A DNA stretch of 64,000 nucleotides from Cladorhizidae sp. MBARI D1340-BT2 (lineage: Eukaryota > Porifera > Demospongiae > Poecilosclerida > Cladorhizidae): positions 33,301,189 to 33,365,188 of the forward strand of contig JAQNBH010000004.1 in NCBI GenBank assembly GCA_028752905.1, read 5' to 3'. Position numbers and translations under genes: made by a program. Shown here in pieces: positions 22,610 to 34,177 of the stretch. Every line of letters begins with the position of its first letter. The first letter of the stretch is position 1. A model generated the notes under the pieces. That model saw only the letters and a program-made list of their open reading frames with translations, was not told the origin of the DNA and searched no databases.

Positions 22610-23240
22610 ACAGTACCTCTCAGAGCCTCTTACCTCTCAGAGTCTCGTACCCCTCAAAGTCCTATACCTCTCAAAGTCTCGTACCTCTCAAGTCTTGTTC
22701 TCAAAGTCTCGTACCTCTCAGAGCCTCGTACCTCTCAAAGTCCTATACCTCTCAGAGCCTCGTACCTCTCAAAGCCCCGTACCTCTCAAAGTCTCGTACC
22801 TCTCAAAGTCTCGTACCTCTCAGAGCCTCGTACCTCTCAAGCCCCGTACCTCTCAAAGCCCTGTACCTCTAAAGCCGTGTACCTCTCAAAGTCCCGTACC
22901 TATCAAGCCTCGTACCTCTCAGAGCCTCGTACCTCTCAAGCCCTGTACCTATCAAACCTCGTACCTCTCAAGCCCCGTACCTCTCAAAGCCCCGTACCTC
23001 TCAAAGCCTCATACCTCTCGAAGCCCCGTACCTCTCAAAGCCTCGTACCTCTCGAAGCCCCGTACCTCTCAAAGCCCTGTACCTCTCAAAGCCCCGTACC
23101 TCTCAAAGCCTCGTACCTCTCAGAGCCTCGTACCTCTCAAAGCCCCGTACCTCTCAAAGCCCCGTACCTCTCAAAGCCCCGTACTTCTCAATCCCCGTAC
23201 CTCTCAAGCCCGTACCTCTCAAAGCCCCGTATCTCTCGAC
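22610..23240. repeat. 17-bp minisatellite
   Basis: About 37 units of TACCTCTCAAAGCCCCG with AGTCTCG, GAGCCTC and AAGCCTCG variants and 16-bp deletions. 23241-23920 contains no gene I recognise. Confidence 0.97.
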
Positions 23241-23919
23241 AAACATGCACTATTGCAAGCAGCGGAACACACACTCTAACTTTGACCACTAGTGGACTTG
23301 TCGGCACCAACAGAACAACTTCAGCTACCCTCTGTCTTTTCCCAAGAGGGACTCAAGCATCTCCACTTGCCTGTTGCCAGCAGTTAGACGACAAACTCCT
23401 GCCATAGCTGCATGCATAGGGAAAAGTGCTATCTCTCTTCCTAAAATTGCCTCATATAAAGCAAGCTTGTGTGGGCACTGTCAAGAGAAGAGTACTAGCC
23501 ACAGCAAACTCCACTATTCCCCAACCCCCCCCAACAAACGAACACACCTCAGCGTACTTCTGTCCTTTTTCACTTTGATTAGAACCACTTCATTACACCA
23601 GAAGTCCACAAATGGCTAGATGTTGTACGCACTGCAACGCTTGGTGCGCGTGGTTAGTTTGCAACCGCATATGGCATTGCAATATTAACTGCCAATACCT
23701 TTAGTAGTAACTTCCCTCAAATACTAGCCTCCCTCTATTAGAATCCCTGTCCAATAATCAAATCCTAAGTCTCCCTAATTGGAATTATGCCCTTTATTTT
23801 TTTTTGTGCCAGTAGATTCTTATTTATAGGCATTTCAATATTACTACCACAAACTTATTCTGTGTGATTTCGTTCTTTCATTTTTTCTTATAATAACAAG
23901 TTAAATGAATCTCATCCTT

Positions 23920-24482
23920 GCCTGCAGCTGCATGTGTGCCGTCTGCCTGCAGCTGCATGTGTGCCCTCTGTCTGCAGCTGCATGCGTGCCCTCTGCCTGT
24001 AGCTGCATGTGTGCCCTCTGCCTGCAGCTGCATGCGTGCCCTCTGCCTGTAGCTGCATGTGTGCCCTCTGCCTGCAGCTGCATGTGTGCCCTCTGTCTGC
24101 AGCTGCATGCGTGCCCTCTGCCTGTAGCTGCATGTGTGCCCTCTGCCTGCAGCTGCATGTGTGCCCTCTGCCTGCAGCTGCATGTGTGCCCTCTGCCTGC
24201 AGCTGCATGTGTGCCCTCTGCCTGCAGCTGCATGTGTGCCCTCTGCCTGCAGCTGCATGTGTGCCCTCTGCCTGCAGCTGCATGCGTGCCCTCTGCCTGC
24301 AGCTGCATGCGTGCCCTCTGCCTGCAGCTGCATGCGTGCCCTCTGCCTGCAGCTGCATGCGTGCCCTCTGCCTGCAGCTGCATGCGTGCCCTCTGCCTGC
24401 AGCTGCATGCGTGCCCTCTGCCTGCAGCTGCATGCGTGCCCTCTGCCTGCAGCTGCATGCGTGCCCTCTGTGCCTGCAGCTG
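23920..24482. repeat. 25-bp minisatellite (PstI-site rich)
   Basis: About 22 units of CCTGCAGCTGCATGTGTGCC plus CTCTG, with ATGTG/ATGCG variation that partitions the array (GTG forms to the left, GCG forms to the right). The apparent Cys/Ala/Leu-rich frames are open on both strands and are artefacts. Confidence 0.97.
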
Positions 24483-24639
24483 CCTATTAATGTCTGGGTC
24501 GTATTACCATTCCTTAAATGGGGTGCTTGCAAAAACAATAACTAATTAATCGTCGTGCTTGTTTTGATGTTTATCTGGCAATCAGCGAGGGGGAGATTGA
24601 TGTGTTAGTTATGCATGCATAATTGAAAGGTTGGAGTCA

Positions 24640-24885
24640 CGAGGTTGAAGTACAGTCGGTTGGCAATAGCTCTATGGGGACACACACTGGACCAACACCA
24701 CACTGGGTTGAGGCAGGTTGAAGTAGGTTGACAATAGCTCTATGGGGACACACACTGGACCAACACCACACTGGGTGGAGGCAGGTTGAAGTAGGTTGAC
24801 AATAGCTCTATGGGGACACACACTGGACTAACACCACACTGGGTTGAGGCAGGTTGAAGTAGGTTAGCAAATAGCACTATGGGCA
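24640..24885 (-). repeat. 68-bp minisatellite, short inverted counterpart of 40040-41085
   Basis: Three to four copies of ...GGTTGACAATAGCTCTATGG, GGACACACACTGGACC, AACACCACACTGGG, GAGGCAGGTTGAAGTAG. The same unit, reverse-complemented, makes the larger array at 40040-41085. Confidence 0.95.
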
Positions 24886-24899
24886 AACTCAACACAACA

Positions 24900-25035
24900 T
24901 ACGCACTCACACACACACACACACACACACACACATGCACACCCACGCAAGCACAGACACATGCACACACTACAATACAGGTGCACATGCATGCATGTCC
25001 CATGCATCATACATACACACACACACAAACATACA
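24900..25035. repeat. CA-rich microsatellite
   Basis: (CA)n with ATGCAC and CATGCATG interruptions. Confidence 0.9.
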
Positions 25036-25159
25036 CACAACACAACTTTTAAGTAAGTAAGTATAACTGAAAGCATACATATCTATGGATACTCGCAACT
25101 TGCGGGCAGCTGCATACACTGCACATCAGTGGGGAAACTACGGCCAAAATCTGTCACCA

Positions 25160-25532
25160 AGTAAAGAGTTCCAACATATAGAACTCTACAGTGAACAATG
25201 GAAGTAAGAGATTGAGTCGGCCATCCTGTACCCAGGCATCAAGTAACAACTTCTCCTCCTGCTCATTGCTGTCTGGGTCAGAGGGTGGGGCATCTGAGGC
25301 TTCCATACGTTCATGGTTGTGTGCACGCACGTATTCTAGAGCATTTGTTAGTGTTGCTCTGACATTATTACGAGAAAATTGATTTTTTTGTTCGTACAAA
25401 TACACGAGAAGTTTGGAAAATGTCCGATGTCCGACTGCAACCTCCTTCCCTGCATGTTGTTGTGCATGACAGAAACAATTCCCAATATCTGCAGGAACTT
25501 TACCATGCAACAGACAGAGGTCACGTGCTATG
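25160..25532 (-). CDS. Possible coding exon or gene fragment, unknown protein
   Basis: On the minus strand a frame opens after a TAG at about 25531 and runs about 120 codons to 25154. It differs from the surrounding repeats in having balanced, protein-like composition: EVAVGHRTFSKLLVYLYEQK, RATLTNALEYVRAHNHERME, an acidic stretch SDAPPSDPDSNEQEEKLLLD, and AWVQDGRLNLLLPLF. The GCTGTAG just upstream could be a splice acceptor, and GCCTGG/GTACAG a donor, but both are weak and no partner exon was found. I do not recognise the family. It is opposite in strand to the SH3/WW gene, so it would be a nested gene fragment or a domesticated-element relic. Confidence 0.3.
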
Positions 25533-25539
25533 ACCTACA

Positions 25540-26520
25540 GCTCCAAGAAACCCTGCAGCGTACTCTATGTTGACAAATAGAAAGCCTTGTAGCTGATGGA
25601 TGATGTTGGTATTTAGACAGCATGTTTTGTACTGAGGCTTCCAATCAAGAATTGCCTTTGTCTCAGTACAAACAGACGAGACTCTCCTTGAGTGGTGATA
25701 TTAGCCGTGGGGGAGATAGCTACCATGTTAATGTCTGTTTGGGATATACACACTGAACTTTGAACTCTGTTCTGATTGAGACGCTTGTTTTTTTTTGGTA
25801 TTTATAATGGCGCAGGTGAACGTATAATGAACATGGGTGTGGTCTTATGCTTGGAGTGTGGGTGTGGTCTTGAGCTTTACTGTAGGAGAGGGAAGGCTGA
25901 GCGTGGGTGAGGGGTGAGAGGAGAGTGATTGATGGGAGGGAGAACGAAAAGGATGAGAACGGAGATATGCACACACAAACACACATATGCAGGGACTAGT
26001 TTGTTTTCCAATTAACAAAATCTGCCCACGCATATAATTGTTATTATGTGCATGGTTACGATGTTGCATGTCCCTGGTATGTCCTTATTTACCACGGGTG
26101 ACTTTTATCCTAATTGACGTATGTCTGTGACAGCTCACACTATATAGGATGTGTGTTTAGAGTGTGTGGCAGTCACATGCAGTGCATGTGATCTGTTTAG
26201 AAGGTGTGGCTATCGCATCCAGGCCAACTGGTGTGTTTCTGAAAGCTCTTCTACCGAGGAGAGCTTCATAAGACACTTATGCTTACCAGGAACTGCTCTG
26301 AACACATTTGCTCTTGACCTCTTAGTGAGTTTTATTGTCGACATACGAGTGACATATGTAGATGTGTGTAGCTTCTGTTTGCTTGCCTGAATGACTGCAG
26401 CTTGTTGTACATGTGCTTACCAATAATATATGAACAGTTTTGAAAATACCCACAGACAAGATGTTCTATTCTGACCTGATATCCATGTATATATGTTTGC
26501 TATACAACATCTCTTTTATC
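25540..26520. other. No gene seen
   Basis: Unique intronic sequence. 26222-26330 has a CTGAAAGCTCTTCTACCGAG-type word resembling pieces at 42767-42860 and 51925-52010 (an apparent dispersed repeat). Confidence 0.45.
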
Positions 26521-26524
26521 ACAT

Positions 26525-26622
26525 TCACACCACACACACACACACATCACACACACCACACACACACACATCACACACACATCACACACACACACACATC
26601 ACACACAGACACACACACACAG
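26525..26622. repeat. (CACACAT)n/(CA)n microsatellite
   Basis: CA repeats periodically interrupted by CACACAT and CACC. Confidence 0.95.
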
Positions 26623-26704
26623 TACGCCTTTAGTAATAACTAATTAAATATATGGCCGTTGTCATGACCACAATCTTACTGCTGTGCAACAGGTTTCAAG
26701 CCAG

Positions 26705-28870
26705 TTCTATATGCTGGCTGCTTGGCCTGGATACAAGCTTGCCTCCATCCATGCGTTCCTGGTACTCTAGTGTGGAGGTTGCTGGTTGCTTGGCTTGGAT
26801 ACAAGCTTGCCTCCATCCATGCATCTGGTACTCTAGTGTGAAGGTTGCTGGCTGCTTGGCTTGGATACAAGCTTGCCTCCATCCATGCATCTGGTACTCT
26901 AGTGTGAAGGTTGCTGGGTGCTTGGCTTGGATACAAGCTTGCCTCCATCCATGCGTTCGGTACTCTAGTGTGGAGGTTGCTGGTTGCTTGGCTTGGATAC
27001 AAGCTTGCCTCCATCCATGCATCTGGTACTCTAGTGTGAAGGTTGCTGGTTGCTTGGCTTGGATACAAGCTTGCCTCCATCCATGCGTTCCTGGTACTCT
27101 AGTGTGGAGGTTGCTGGTTGCTTGGCTTGGATACAAGCTTGCCTCCATCCATGCATCTGGTACTCTAGTGTGAAGGTTGCTGGGTGCTTGGCCTGGATAC
27201 AAGCTTGCCTCCATCCATGCGTTCCTGGTACTCTAGTGTGAAGGTTGCTGGGTGCTTGGCTTGGATACAAGCTTGCCTCCATCCATGCGTTCCTGGTACT
27301 CTAGTGTGAAGGTTGCTGGTTGCTTGGCTTGGATACAAGCTTGCCTCCATCCATGTGTTCCTGGTACTATAGTGTGGAGGTTGCTGGTTGCTTGGCTTGG
27401 ATACAAGCTCGCCTCCATCCATGCGTTCCTGGTACTATAGTGTGGAGGTTGCTGGTTGCTTGGCTTGGATACAAGCTTGCCTCCATCCATGCATCTGGTA
27501 CTCTAGTGTGAAGGTTGCTGGGTGCTTGGCTTGGATACAAGCTTGCCTCCATCCATGCATTCCTGGTACTATAGTGTGAAGGTTGCTGGTTGCTTGGCTT
27601 GGATACAAGCTTGCCTCCATCCATGCATCTGGTACTCTAGTGTGAAGGTTGCTGGTTGCTTGGCTTGGATACAAGCTTGCCTCCATCCATGCATTCCTGG
27701 TACTATAGTGTGAAGGTTGCTGGTTGCTTGGCTTGGATACAAGCTTGCCTCCATCCATGCATCTGGTACTCTAGTGTGAAGGTTGCTGGTTGCTTGGCTT
27801 GGATACAAGCTTGCCTCCATCCATGCATTCCTGGTACTATAGTGTGGAGGTTGCTGGTTGCTTGGCTTGGATACAAGCTTGCCTCCATCCATGCGTTCCT
27901 GGTACTATAGTGTGGAGGTTGCTGGTTGCTTGGCTTGGATACAAGCTTGCCTCCATCCATGCATCTGGTACTCTAGTGTGAAGGTTGCTGGGTGCTTGGC
28001 TTGGATACAAGCTTGCCTCCATCCATGCATCTGGTACTCTAGTGTGGAGGTTGCTGGTTGCTTGGCTTGGATACAAGCTTGCCTCCATCCATGCATCTGG
28101 TACTCTAGTGTGAAGGTTGCTGGGTGCTTGGCTTGGATACAAGCTTGCCTCCATCCATGCGTTCCTGGTACTCTAGTGTGGAGGTTGCTGGTTGCTTGGC
28201 TTGGATACAAGCTTGCCTCCATCCATGCGTTCCTGGTATACTCTATTGTGGAGGTTGCTGGTTGCTTGGCTTGGATACAAGCTTGCCTCCATCCATGCAT
28301 TCCTGGTACTCTAGTGTGGAGGTTGCTGGTTGCTTGGCTTGGATACAAGCTTGCCTCCATCCATGCGTTCCTGGTACTCTAGTGTGGAGGTTGCTGGTTG
28401 CTTGGCTTGGATACAAGCTTGCCTCCATCCATGCATTCCTGGTATACTCTAGTGTGGAGGTTGCTGGTTGCTTGGCTTGGATACAAGCTTGCCTCCATCC
28501 ATGCATTCCTGGTATACTCTAGTGTGGAGGTTGCTGGTTGCTTGGCTTGGATACAAGCTTGCCTCCATCCATGCATTCCTGGTACTCTAGTGTGGAGGTT
28601 GCTGGTTGCTTGGCTTGGATACAAGCTTGCCTCCATCAATGCATCTGGTACTCTAGTGTGGAGGTTGCTGGTTGCTTGGCTTGGATACAAGCTTGCCTCC
28701 ATCCATACGTTCCTGGTACTCTAGTGTGGAGGTTGCTGGTTGCTTGGCTTGGATACAAGCTTGCCTCCATCCATGCATCTGGTACTCTAGTGTGAAGGTT
28801 GCTGGTTGCTTGGCCTCGATACAAGCTTGCCTCCATCCATGCATTCCTGGCACTAGCATGATGGTTGCTT
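26705..28870. repeat. 66/68-bp minisatellite (HindIII-site rich)
   Basis: About 32 units containing GGATACAAGCTTGCCTCCAT, CCATGCGTTCCTGGTACTC and GGAGGTTGCTGGTTGCTTGG. A 2-bp indel (GCGTTCCTGG versus GCATCTGG) gives 68- and 66-bp forms that alternate locally, giving a 134-bp dimer in places. Frames are open on both strands only because the stops are out of phase. Confidence 0.97.
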
Positions 28871-29960
28871 AGCTTGAAGACTAGAGTGATGAAGCCACTT
28901 GCATGTTTGGACATGCCTACCATGGTGTGGGAGGCTGGGACATGAGTGGTGGGTGGGGAGGAATATGTTCGTTAACCTCAAACAATTATCGCACTTGGAG
29001 ATTTTTTAAAACTCCACCCCTTTTTCTCCCGTGGCGTTGATGTGGAAGGGAGGAGTTTGAAAGAGGTCGTTATATATGAGTCTGTTGAGCATGTCCACAA
29101 GTTACAAGCACGAATCAGTTATCCACTTGGAGGCTATTGGATGAAATGCCCTTCAATAAATCACCTTTGAGATACATGTAAACCCGTATATCCTGTTATC
29201 AGCCGAGTTGTCATCATTTTTGCACTAACCAGTTATGAGGGAGAGACTTGTTGCTCGCCAATGCTTCACATGTCCTTACTCTTCGCAATTAGCTGCTGCC
29301 ATGCCCTGTAAAGATGGTTTGGGATTGCAAAAGAGTCGTGATTTTTTTACACTTTAAAGTTCCTTCAAGTGTCCTGTCAAGCGTATACTCCAACAGTGGC
29401 AGGTTGGGGAGAGCCTAGGATGCAGTGTAGTTTGTTATCTGCATGCATGCACATGTACATGCACATGTGCATCATTATCTTCGCTGTCTAAAATTATCTC
29501 TCATGCCTACAGTAGTTAGGAAAATAGTTTCAGCAGTTGATTTCATTGTGTACGCAAGCGAGAAATGGCTTGCGGGCATGATTTCCAAATTATTTTTATT
29601 TTTAAATTCTTGGCATGAAAGCACGCTCTAGTTTCATGCATGTGTCACATGACCAGCCACACCCATCTATCACATTGTCTGGGTAGGGCACCACTCTTAG
29701 TGTTGAGCGAATGGCTGCAGGCTTCCTTGTTTGGAGTGACATAGATCTGTGCTGCTTGTGATGGGGAGGCAGCTGCTGCGGACTGCCAACGCTACTTGTG
29801 GTTTGCTTGTGGTTTGCTTGGTTTTGACCTCGCGAAAGACAAGATTAGTTTAATAAACCTTTAACTTTGTATGGCTCATTAAAATATTCTTGCGCTTTTT
29901 GGTACTGGACCAAACTTAAATTTTGCACCCACGCTGAGAACTTGCCTCTACGCTGCATAT
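28871..29960. other. No gene seen
   Basis: Unique sequence. Small palindromic ATGCATGCATG/ACATGTACATGT words near 29440-29470 only. Confidence 0.5.
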
Positions 29961-29967
29961 TTCATGA

Positions 29968-30010
29968 AGTATATACATGTACATGTGTATATACATGTAC
30001 ATGTGTGTAT
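29968..30010. repeat. Short ATACATGTACATGTGT tandem duplication
   Basis: Two to three copies of TATATACATGTACATGTG. Confidence 0.85.
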
Positions 30011-30130
30011 TGGTTGAATCTACTCACAGAAACTGGTGACTGTTGTTACAGTAACCTTTTCAATAATCAACTTGAAATTGTATTCTCTCTGGACGTTCTG
30101 ACACGATGCTCTAGCCTTCATCAGGAATGT
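30010..30130 (-). ncRNA. Degenerate hammerhead-type element
   Basis: On the minus strand: CCTGATGA (30119-30126), stem II and loop GGCTAGAGCATCGTGTC, then AGAAC in place of GAAAC, GTC, and the tail GAGAGAATACAATTTCAAG. The altered GAAAC box makes it probably inactive. Flank ...GGTTACTGTAAC matches the family tail loosely. Confidence 0.55.
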
Positions 30131-30284
30131 TGTTGTGAGGTGGAGTGTTTATGTGTACGTTAGTAATTGGCTGTGGTATATATGTGTGTGCACGTATTGT
30201 TTGGGAGGATATTTGTGGTACACAACTTAGCTTTTGGTTGGCACGTACCTCGTGACTGGGGAGGTCCTCAAACTTCAATTGTGC

Positions 30285-30365
30285 ACTTGTGTGTGTGTGT
30301 GTGTGTGTGTGTGTCTGTGTGTGGTGTCAGAGTGCATGTAGTATGCGTGTGTGTAGGTGTACAAG
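30285..30365. repeat. (GT)n microsatellite
   Basis: About 30 bp of pure GT followed by interrupted GT-rich sequence. 30500-30660 is a C/T-rich low-complexity stretch (CCCTCTCCC, CCCCTCCCC). Confidence 0.9.
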
Positions 30366-30902
30366 TGTAATCACACATACCTGTGTTTTCTCGACAAGTG
30401 TCGGCATGATCATGGTCTTGGACACGCAGGATTGTTTGAGGGTCAGTTTAGGTCTAGTAGGAATGACACGCACTCGGTGGTGGTAGACGTGTGGTAGCTT
30501 GCTGCTCCACAAACAGACTTCTTCTCTCCCTCTCCCTGTTCTCCCAATTAGCCACTCCTTCCGCCCCCTCCCCACCCCTTCCCAATTAGCTCCCATTTTT
30601 CCCCCTTCCCTCATCTACTCCATCTATCCCCCAATCCTCCCTCTCCCCCAAGCACCCCCACTTTCATGGGCTCTTCATTAAATGGAACCTTGCTGCCACA
30701 GCAGCAATTATCACCTGTCCACACCCTAGGTTATGTTAAGCTTTTAAGGAACGCTGGTGGGTGTATCCATGAATGCTGGTTTCATGTTCCTAACAATAAT
30801 GGACTTCTAGCTGCGCGAGGAACGATGAACAAAACTTGGTGACAATTACCAATAATCTACGCTGGAGCACGCCCAGTGAAATCAATTTCACAACTATTTA
30901 TT

Positions 30903-30995
30903 AGTGAATATATATATAGGAACACTGAATATATATATAGGAACACTGAATATATATATAGGAACACTGAATATATATATATATAGGAACACTCT
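30903..30995. repeat. TATATATAGGAACACTGAA tandem repeat
   Basis: Four copies of a 27-bp unit, GAATATATATATAGGAACAC plus TGAATAT-type joins. Confidence 0.95.
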
Positions 30996-31247
30996 ACACG
31001 CAAATACCACCAGTTGCTGAAATGGCAAAGTTTTCAGCAGAAGTGCCATGGTGACCTCATTATTCTGCGTGTTTCCAGCTGACTTGGCTAACATTTTGAA
31101 ATGTCCTTTTAGTTTCAACCCCAAAGCCTCCACATCTACAGATAGAAACCCTAGCCATGTGAGGCAAGAAACTGGAGGCAGATTCCTCACCTGTCCCGCC
31201 ATGAGTGGAGTTCACTGAGCTATTTATGAAGCTGGCTAAAAGCTAAA

Positions 31248-31385
31248 ATGGCTGCCGAAGTCGTCGACCTAGATGCTAGCCTGCTGGAGAAACGACTAAA
31301 CAAACAAAAAAGTATTCCGAGTGCGTTGTTTACTGTGGGTTACCATGGCAACATGGATTTCCAGATGAAGCCCCCCAAGCGATGA
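31248..31385 (+). CDS. Small ORF, possible N-terminal exon (46 codons with stop)
   Basis: ATGG in good context (AAAATGG) opens MAAEVVDLDASLLEKRLNKQ, continues KSIPSALFTVGYHGN and stops at 31385. Composition is ordinary protein-like and the local sequence has CpGs (GTCGTCGACC), unlike its surroundings. I do not recognise the protein. Possible donors within it are weak (AAAAAA/GTATTC). It could be the first exon of an alternative transcript on the same strand as the SH3/WW gene, or chance. Confidence 0.25.
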   Translation: MAAEVVDLDASLLEKRLNKQKSIPSALFTVGYHGNMDFQMKPPKR

Positions 31386-33460
31386 AAGTAGGCACTCGAG
31401 ACTCTTGCTGCTACTTCGTCACATGACTTGTATTCAGGCGCACACGTGCTTCTAATAATTCGACACTCTGCTCTATTGAGTTGAGCCAATTTGTGCAAGA
31501 GGGATTCCTAATGGCAGTAGAACGCTGACTGTCAGAAAGTTGGTCCAGGACCGAATGCAATTGTTATGTACTATACGTTTATACCCTCAAGGCATTTGGA
31601 CAATGGTCCAATCAGATCTGTGCCTAATTGACTCTCCGAACTTTGGATGTGCGCATGCAGGGTACAATGAGCTGCAACTTTCTCAGCTGACTCCACCCCC
31701 ACCCCCAGCCGATGATTACAGCTCTACGCTGTTGTTGTTCCAATTAGTAGAATCTCTTGAAACTGTTCATGCAATTACAATGCAATACAGTAAGCTGAAG
31801 TTTTTGCTATGAGAATAGCTCCATTGAGGCAAGCTAACAAAAGCTACGCAGAGCTACGTCTACAACAAAACTTACATCCAAGAAACCCCATCCAACAGGA
31901 TCACCTTCTTGCTCAAGAAGAAAGCAATTCAGAGTGGTTCAAAGTAAGCAGAGGTAGGTTAAGTGCACGTGCAGCTTTCCTCAGAAGAAGAGCTCCCAGA
32001 AGCATAGGAATCGTGGGAAGAGATGTCCACACTACACCTCAATTTCTCGCCATGGCAGTGGCCACAGCCTCTGTCTTGAGGTGAGGGATGCTATCAAACA
32101 TCTATCTAGCCAATAGAGAACTAGCTGCATGCAACCAAGAGAGAGGAGAGGTATGCTAAATGATGAAAGATCATGGCCTGCAAGTATGTCATCAAGTGTG
32201 CAAAACGTCTTTATTACATGCCTGAAATTCTTCTCAGTTTCCGCCGTGGTTTTCCCATAATTCACTTAGCCAACAAGCACTTCCTTGAACGCCTCACTCT
32301 TAGTGTGCTTCCCATCTTAAGAGGAAATATATTCCAAGAAAACCATCCCTACTCAGTTGCTTATCGTACTACACTTGTCTTCTTTCCGTTTCACAACCAG
32401 CCATCCCATTGTGTTGCTAGGCTTCCGGTAGTGCACAAGCTGGACATCTGGAAAGCAGGCGGAAAATGTTGATCTTAAAAAAAAAAAAAGATTTAAGAAA
32501 GAAGAGTTTGGCAAGATGCTTCAGCACGTCACCCAATGCACTCATTTTTGGTCAAGATTCGGATATCAACTTGGCAAGTGCTTGTAAAAAGAACTTCACT
32601 GTTTGGAGCGAATGCTTCATTTTATAAATGTAGTTTTCTGGCTGTGTTTGTGTCTGTTGGCGTTGAGTGCAGTCATTCTGAGTTATGACTGTCTGAAATT
32701 AGATCCAATTATTGCAGGGTGAGTTGCATAACAGCAACTGTGATTGTCACCAGAAAGCGTGTGTACATTCACATATATATCTCTCTGAAAGGTAAGGAGC
32801 ATCAAATTTGTTAGGATCGCTTTCACGCCAAAACGGTGCACTTGTATGTAATACCACACCTACACGAGGGTTGTTGAACACGAGATTCATTGTTCCTCCG
32901 GTGGGTCAAAACAGCAGTTGCTATCGTCTGTCTTTATGGAGACTGACTCTAAGGTTGTCTGTGAAAGAGCTTACTCCCTGATATCCCTCACGTGCTTGGG
33001 GCATCTTAGCAAGGCAGACAAAAGGAGAGGTCTTCCTTCCATAGATTCCCCTGTTGACCAGCGACTTCCTTCGAGTATAAGTGGCTGCAGATTCCCGTCC
33101 ACCTCTCCTTCGCTGTCTCCATAGCAATGATGAGCAAGGGAAAGTGGGTCTTGCGAGCCAGACCCCTCTTTCCCTGATTCCCGTTGGTGTTAGAAGATTG
33201 GAGAGTGGCCAGGAATCTTCTTGACGTCACCGTGCGTCGTGTCACAGGGCAAGTCAATGCCAGAACATCCAGTGTCAAATCCACCAAATATCTAGTTGCT
33301 CCTGGCAACAAGACTGTTAATGTTCTCCCCAATTCCCACTTGCCAGCTTTAGGTTTTAATTCATACTGTATATGTATATGTAAGTATAATATGCATGTAT
33401 GTCTAGATACACATATGTGTATGTCTATACATATATATGTATGACTATACATATATATAT
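31386..33460. other. No gene seen; dispersed-repeat fragment at 31855-32040
   Basis: 31861-31900 (CAACAAAACTTACATCCAAG) resembles 8730-8767 and 57226-57262. An A-run lies at 32478-32490. 33200-33360 is open on both strands but unrecognised. Confidence 0.45.
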
Positions 33461-33578
33461 ATAGAAAAGTACTGGGATGGCTAGTCCTACTGCAGTTTCA
33501 TGTGAATGCAATCATTGTCCCTGATGATTGCATTCGCATGAAACTGCTGTAGGACTAGCCATCCCAGTACTTTTCTAT
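33461..33578 (+). ncRNA. Foldback element with complete hammerhead ribozyme fold (33517-33555)
   Basis: Palindrome arms 33461-33515 and 33524-33578 with few mismatches. On the + strand every hammerhead part is present: stem I GTCC (33517-33520) pairs with GGAC (33552-33555); CTGATGA 33521-33527; stem II 33529-33531/33536-33538 (TGC/GCA, loop ATTC, with a T-T apposition at its base); GAA A 33540-33543; stem III AC/GT with tetraloop TGCT (33543-33550); cleavage nucleotide A33551, so the triplet is GTA. The layout is type I. The arms differ in sequence from the GGCTAG family but share the architecture. The long palindrome could instead fold as one hairpin. Confidence 0.6.
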
Positions 33579-33860
33579 ATTCAATAGCTCTGCCTTAACA
33601 CAGCATTGAGCACTATTTGTAGCCTTCATCAGCAAACTACCTTCTAAGTATATATATATATATATACATGCCTATACACATACAACTTGGCCTACCTGCC
33701 TTGGTCTTGGAAGTCTAGCTCTACAAAATGGCTTCAGATGTCACAAATGTCCAAGTACGTGCACTGCCTACGTGAAGGCATACCTGTTCCTTTGTTCCTG
33801 GAGGACAACCAAGTGCAGAGCTTCAGCTTGTAAGGTTGCTGCCACTTGTACTGGTCACAT
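33579..33860. other. Flank of foldback element; (TA)n at 33645-33666
   Basis: TGTAGCCTTCATCAG at 33618-33632 reads CTGATGAAGGCTACA on the minus strand, another partial hammerhead-box word. No gene. Confidence 0.45.
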
Positions 33861-33872
33861 GACCTCCCCCAG

Positions 33873-33882
33873 CCAATCAGGT
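33873..33882 (+). promoter_or_regulatory. CCAAT box of possible internal promoter
   Basis: CAGCCAATCAGG lies about 125 bp upstream of the candidate first-exon ATG at 34004. No TATA box is evident between them. Inference from motif and position only. Confidence 0.3.
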
Positions 33883-34003
33883 GCCTTGAAGCCTGTGATA
33901 TCACTGCTCTGAACTGCTCAAGTGGACATTATTTGATATAACTGAGTGTGCACTAAAAAGAAGCAGAGTTGTCAATTGTTGCACACTATGTAGAGTGGAC
34001 AGA

Positions 34004-34042
34004 ATGGCTACCTTCATGGACGGAGACCGGCCGGCTGGAGAG
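34004..34042 (+). CDS. Candidate alternative first coding exon (MATFMDGDRPAGE)
   Basis: ACAGAATGGCT gives a strong start context (A at -3, G at +4). Thirteen codons, GC-rich with CpGs (CGGAGACCGGCCGGCTGG), end exactly at GAG/GTAAGG, a consensus donor in phase 0. The WW exon at 51269 begins in phase 0, so this exon could make a shorter isoform without the SH3 domain, from an internal promoter. It could equally belong to another nested gene. No transcript evidence is available here. Confidence 0.45.
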
Positions 34043-34177
34043 GTAAGGTTTTTGCTGATCTTGGCGCACTCAAGCTCTGCGCGGCTCTTAATTATTATGT
34101 TTACGAAACATGATCTCCAGCGTGATTAAAATTGTACCTATCTTGTACTAGAGCATGTATTTTATAGCTTCGTATGA

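Noticed and set aside
23878..24549. Cys/Ala/Leu- or Gln/Gly-rich proteins on both strands
   Set aside because: 25-bp array open on both strands; not coding.
32173..32472. 99-codon plus-strand ORF
   Set aside because: No family resemblance and no flanking exon signals.
33006..33452. 148-codon minus-strand ORF
   Set aside because: Its start lies in a TA/GT-rich tract, both strands are open, and no domain is recognised.
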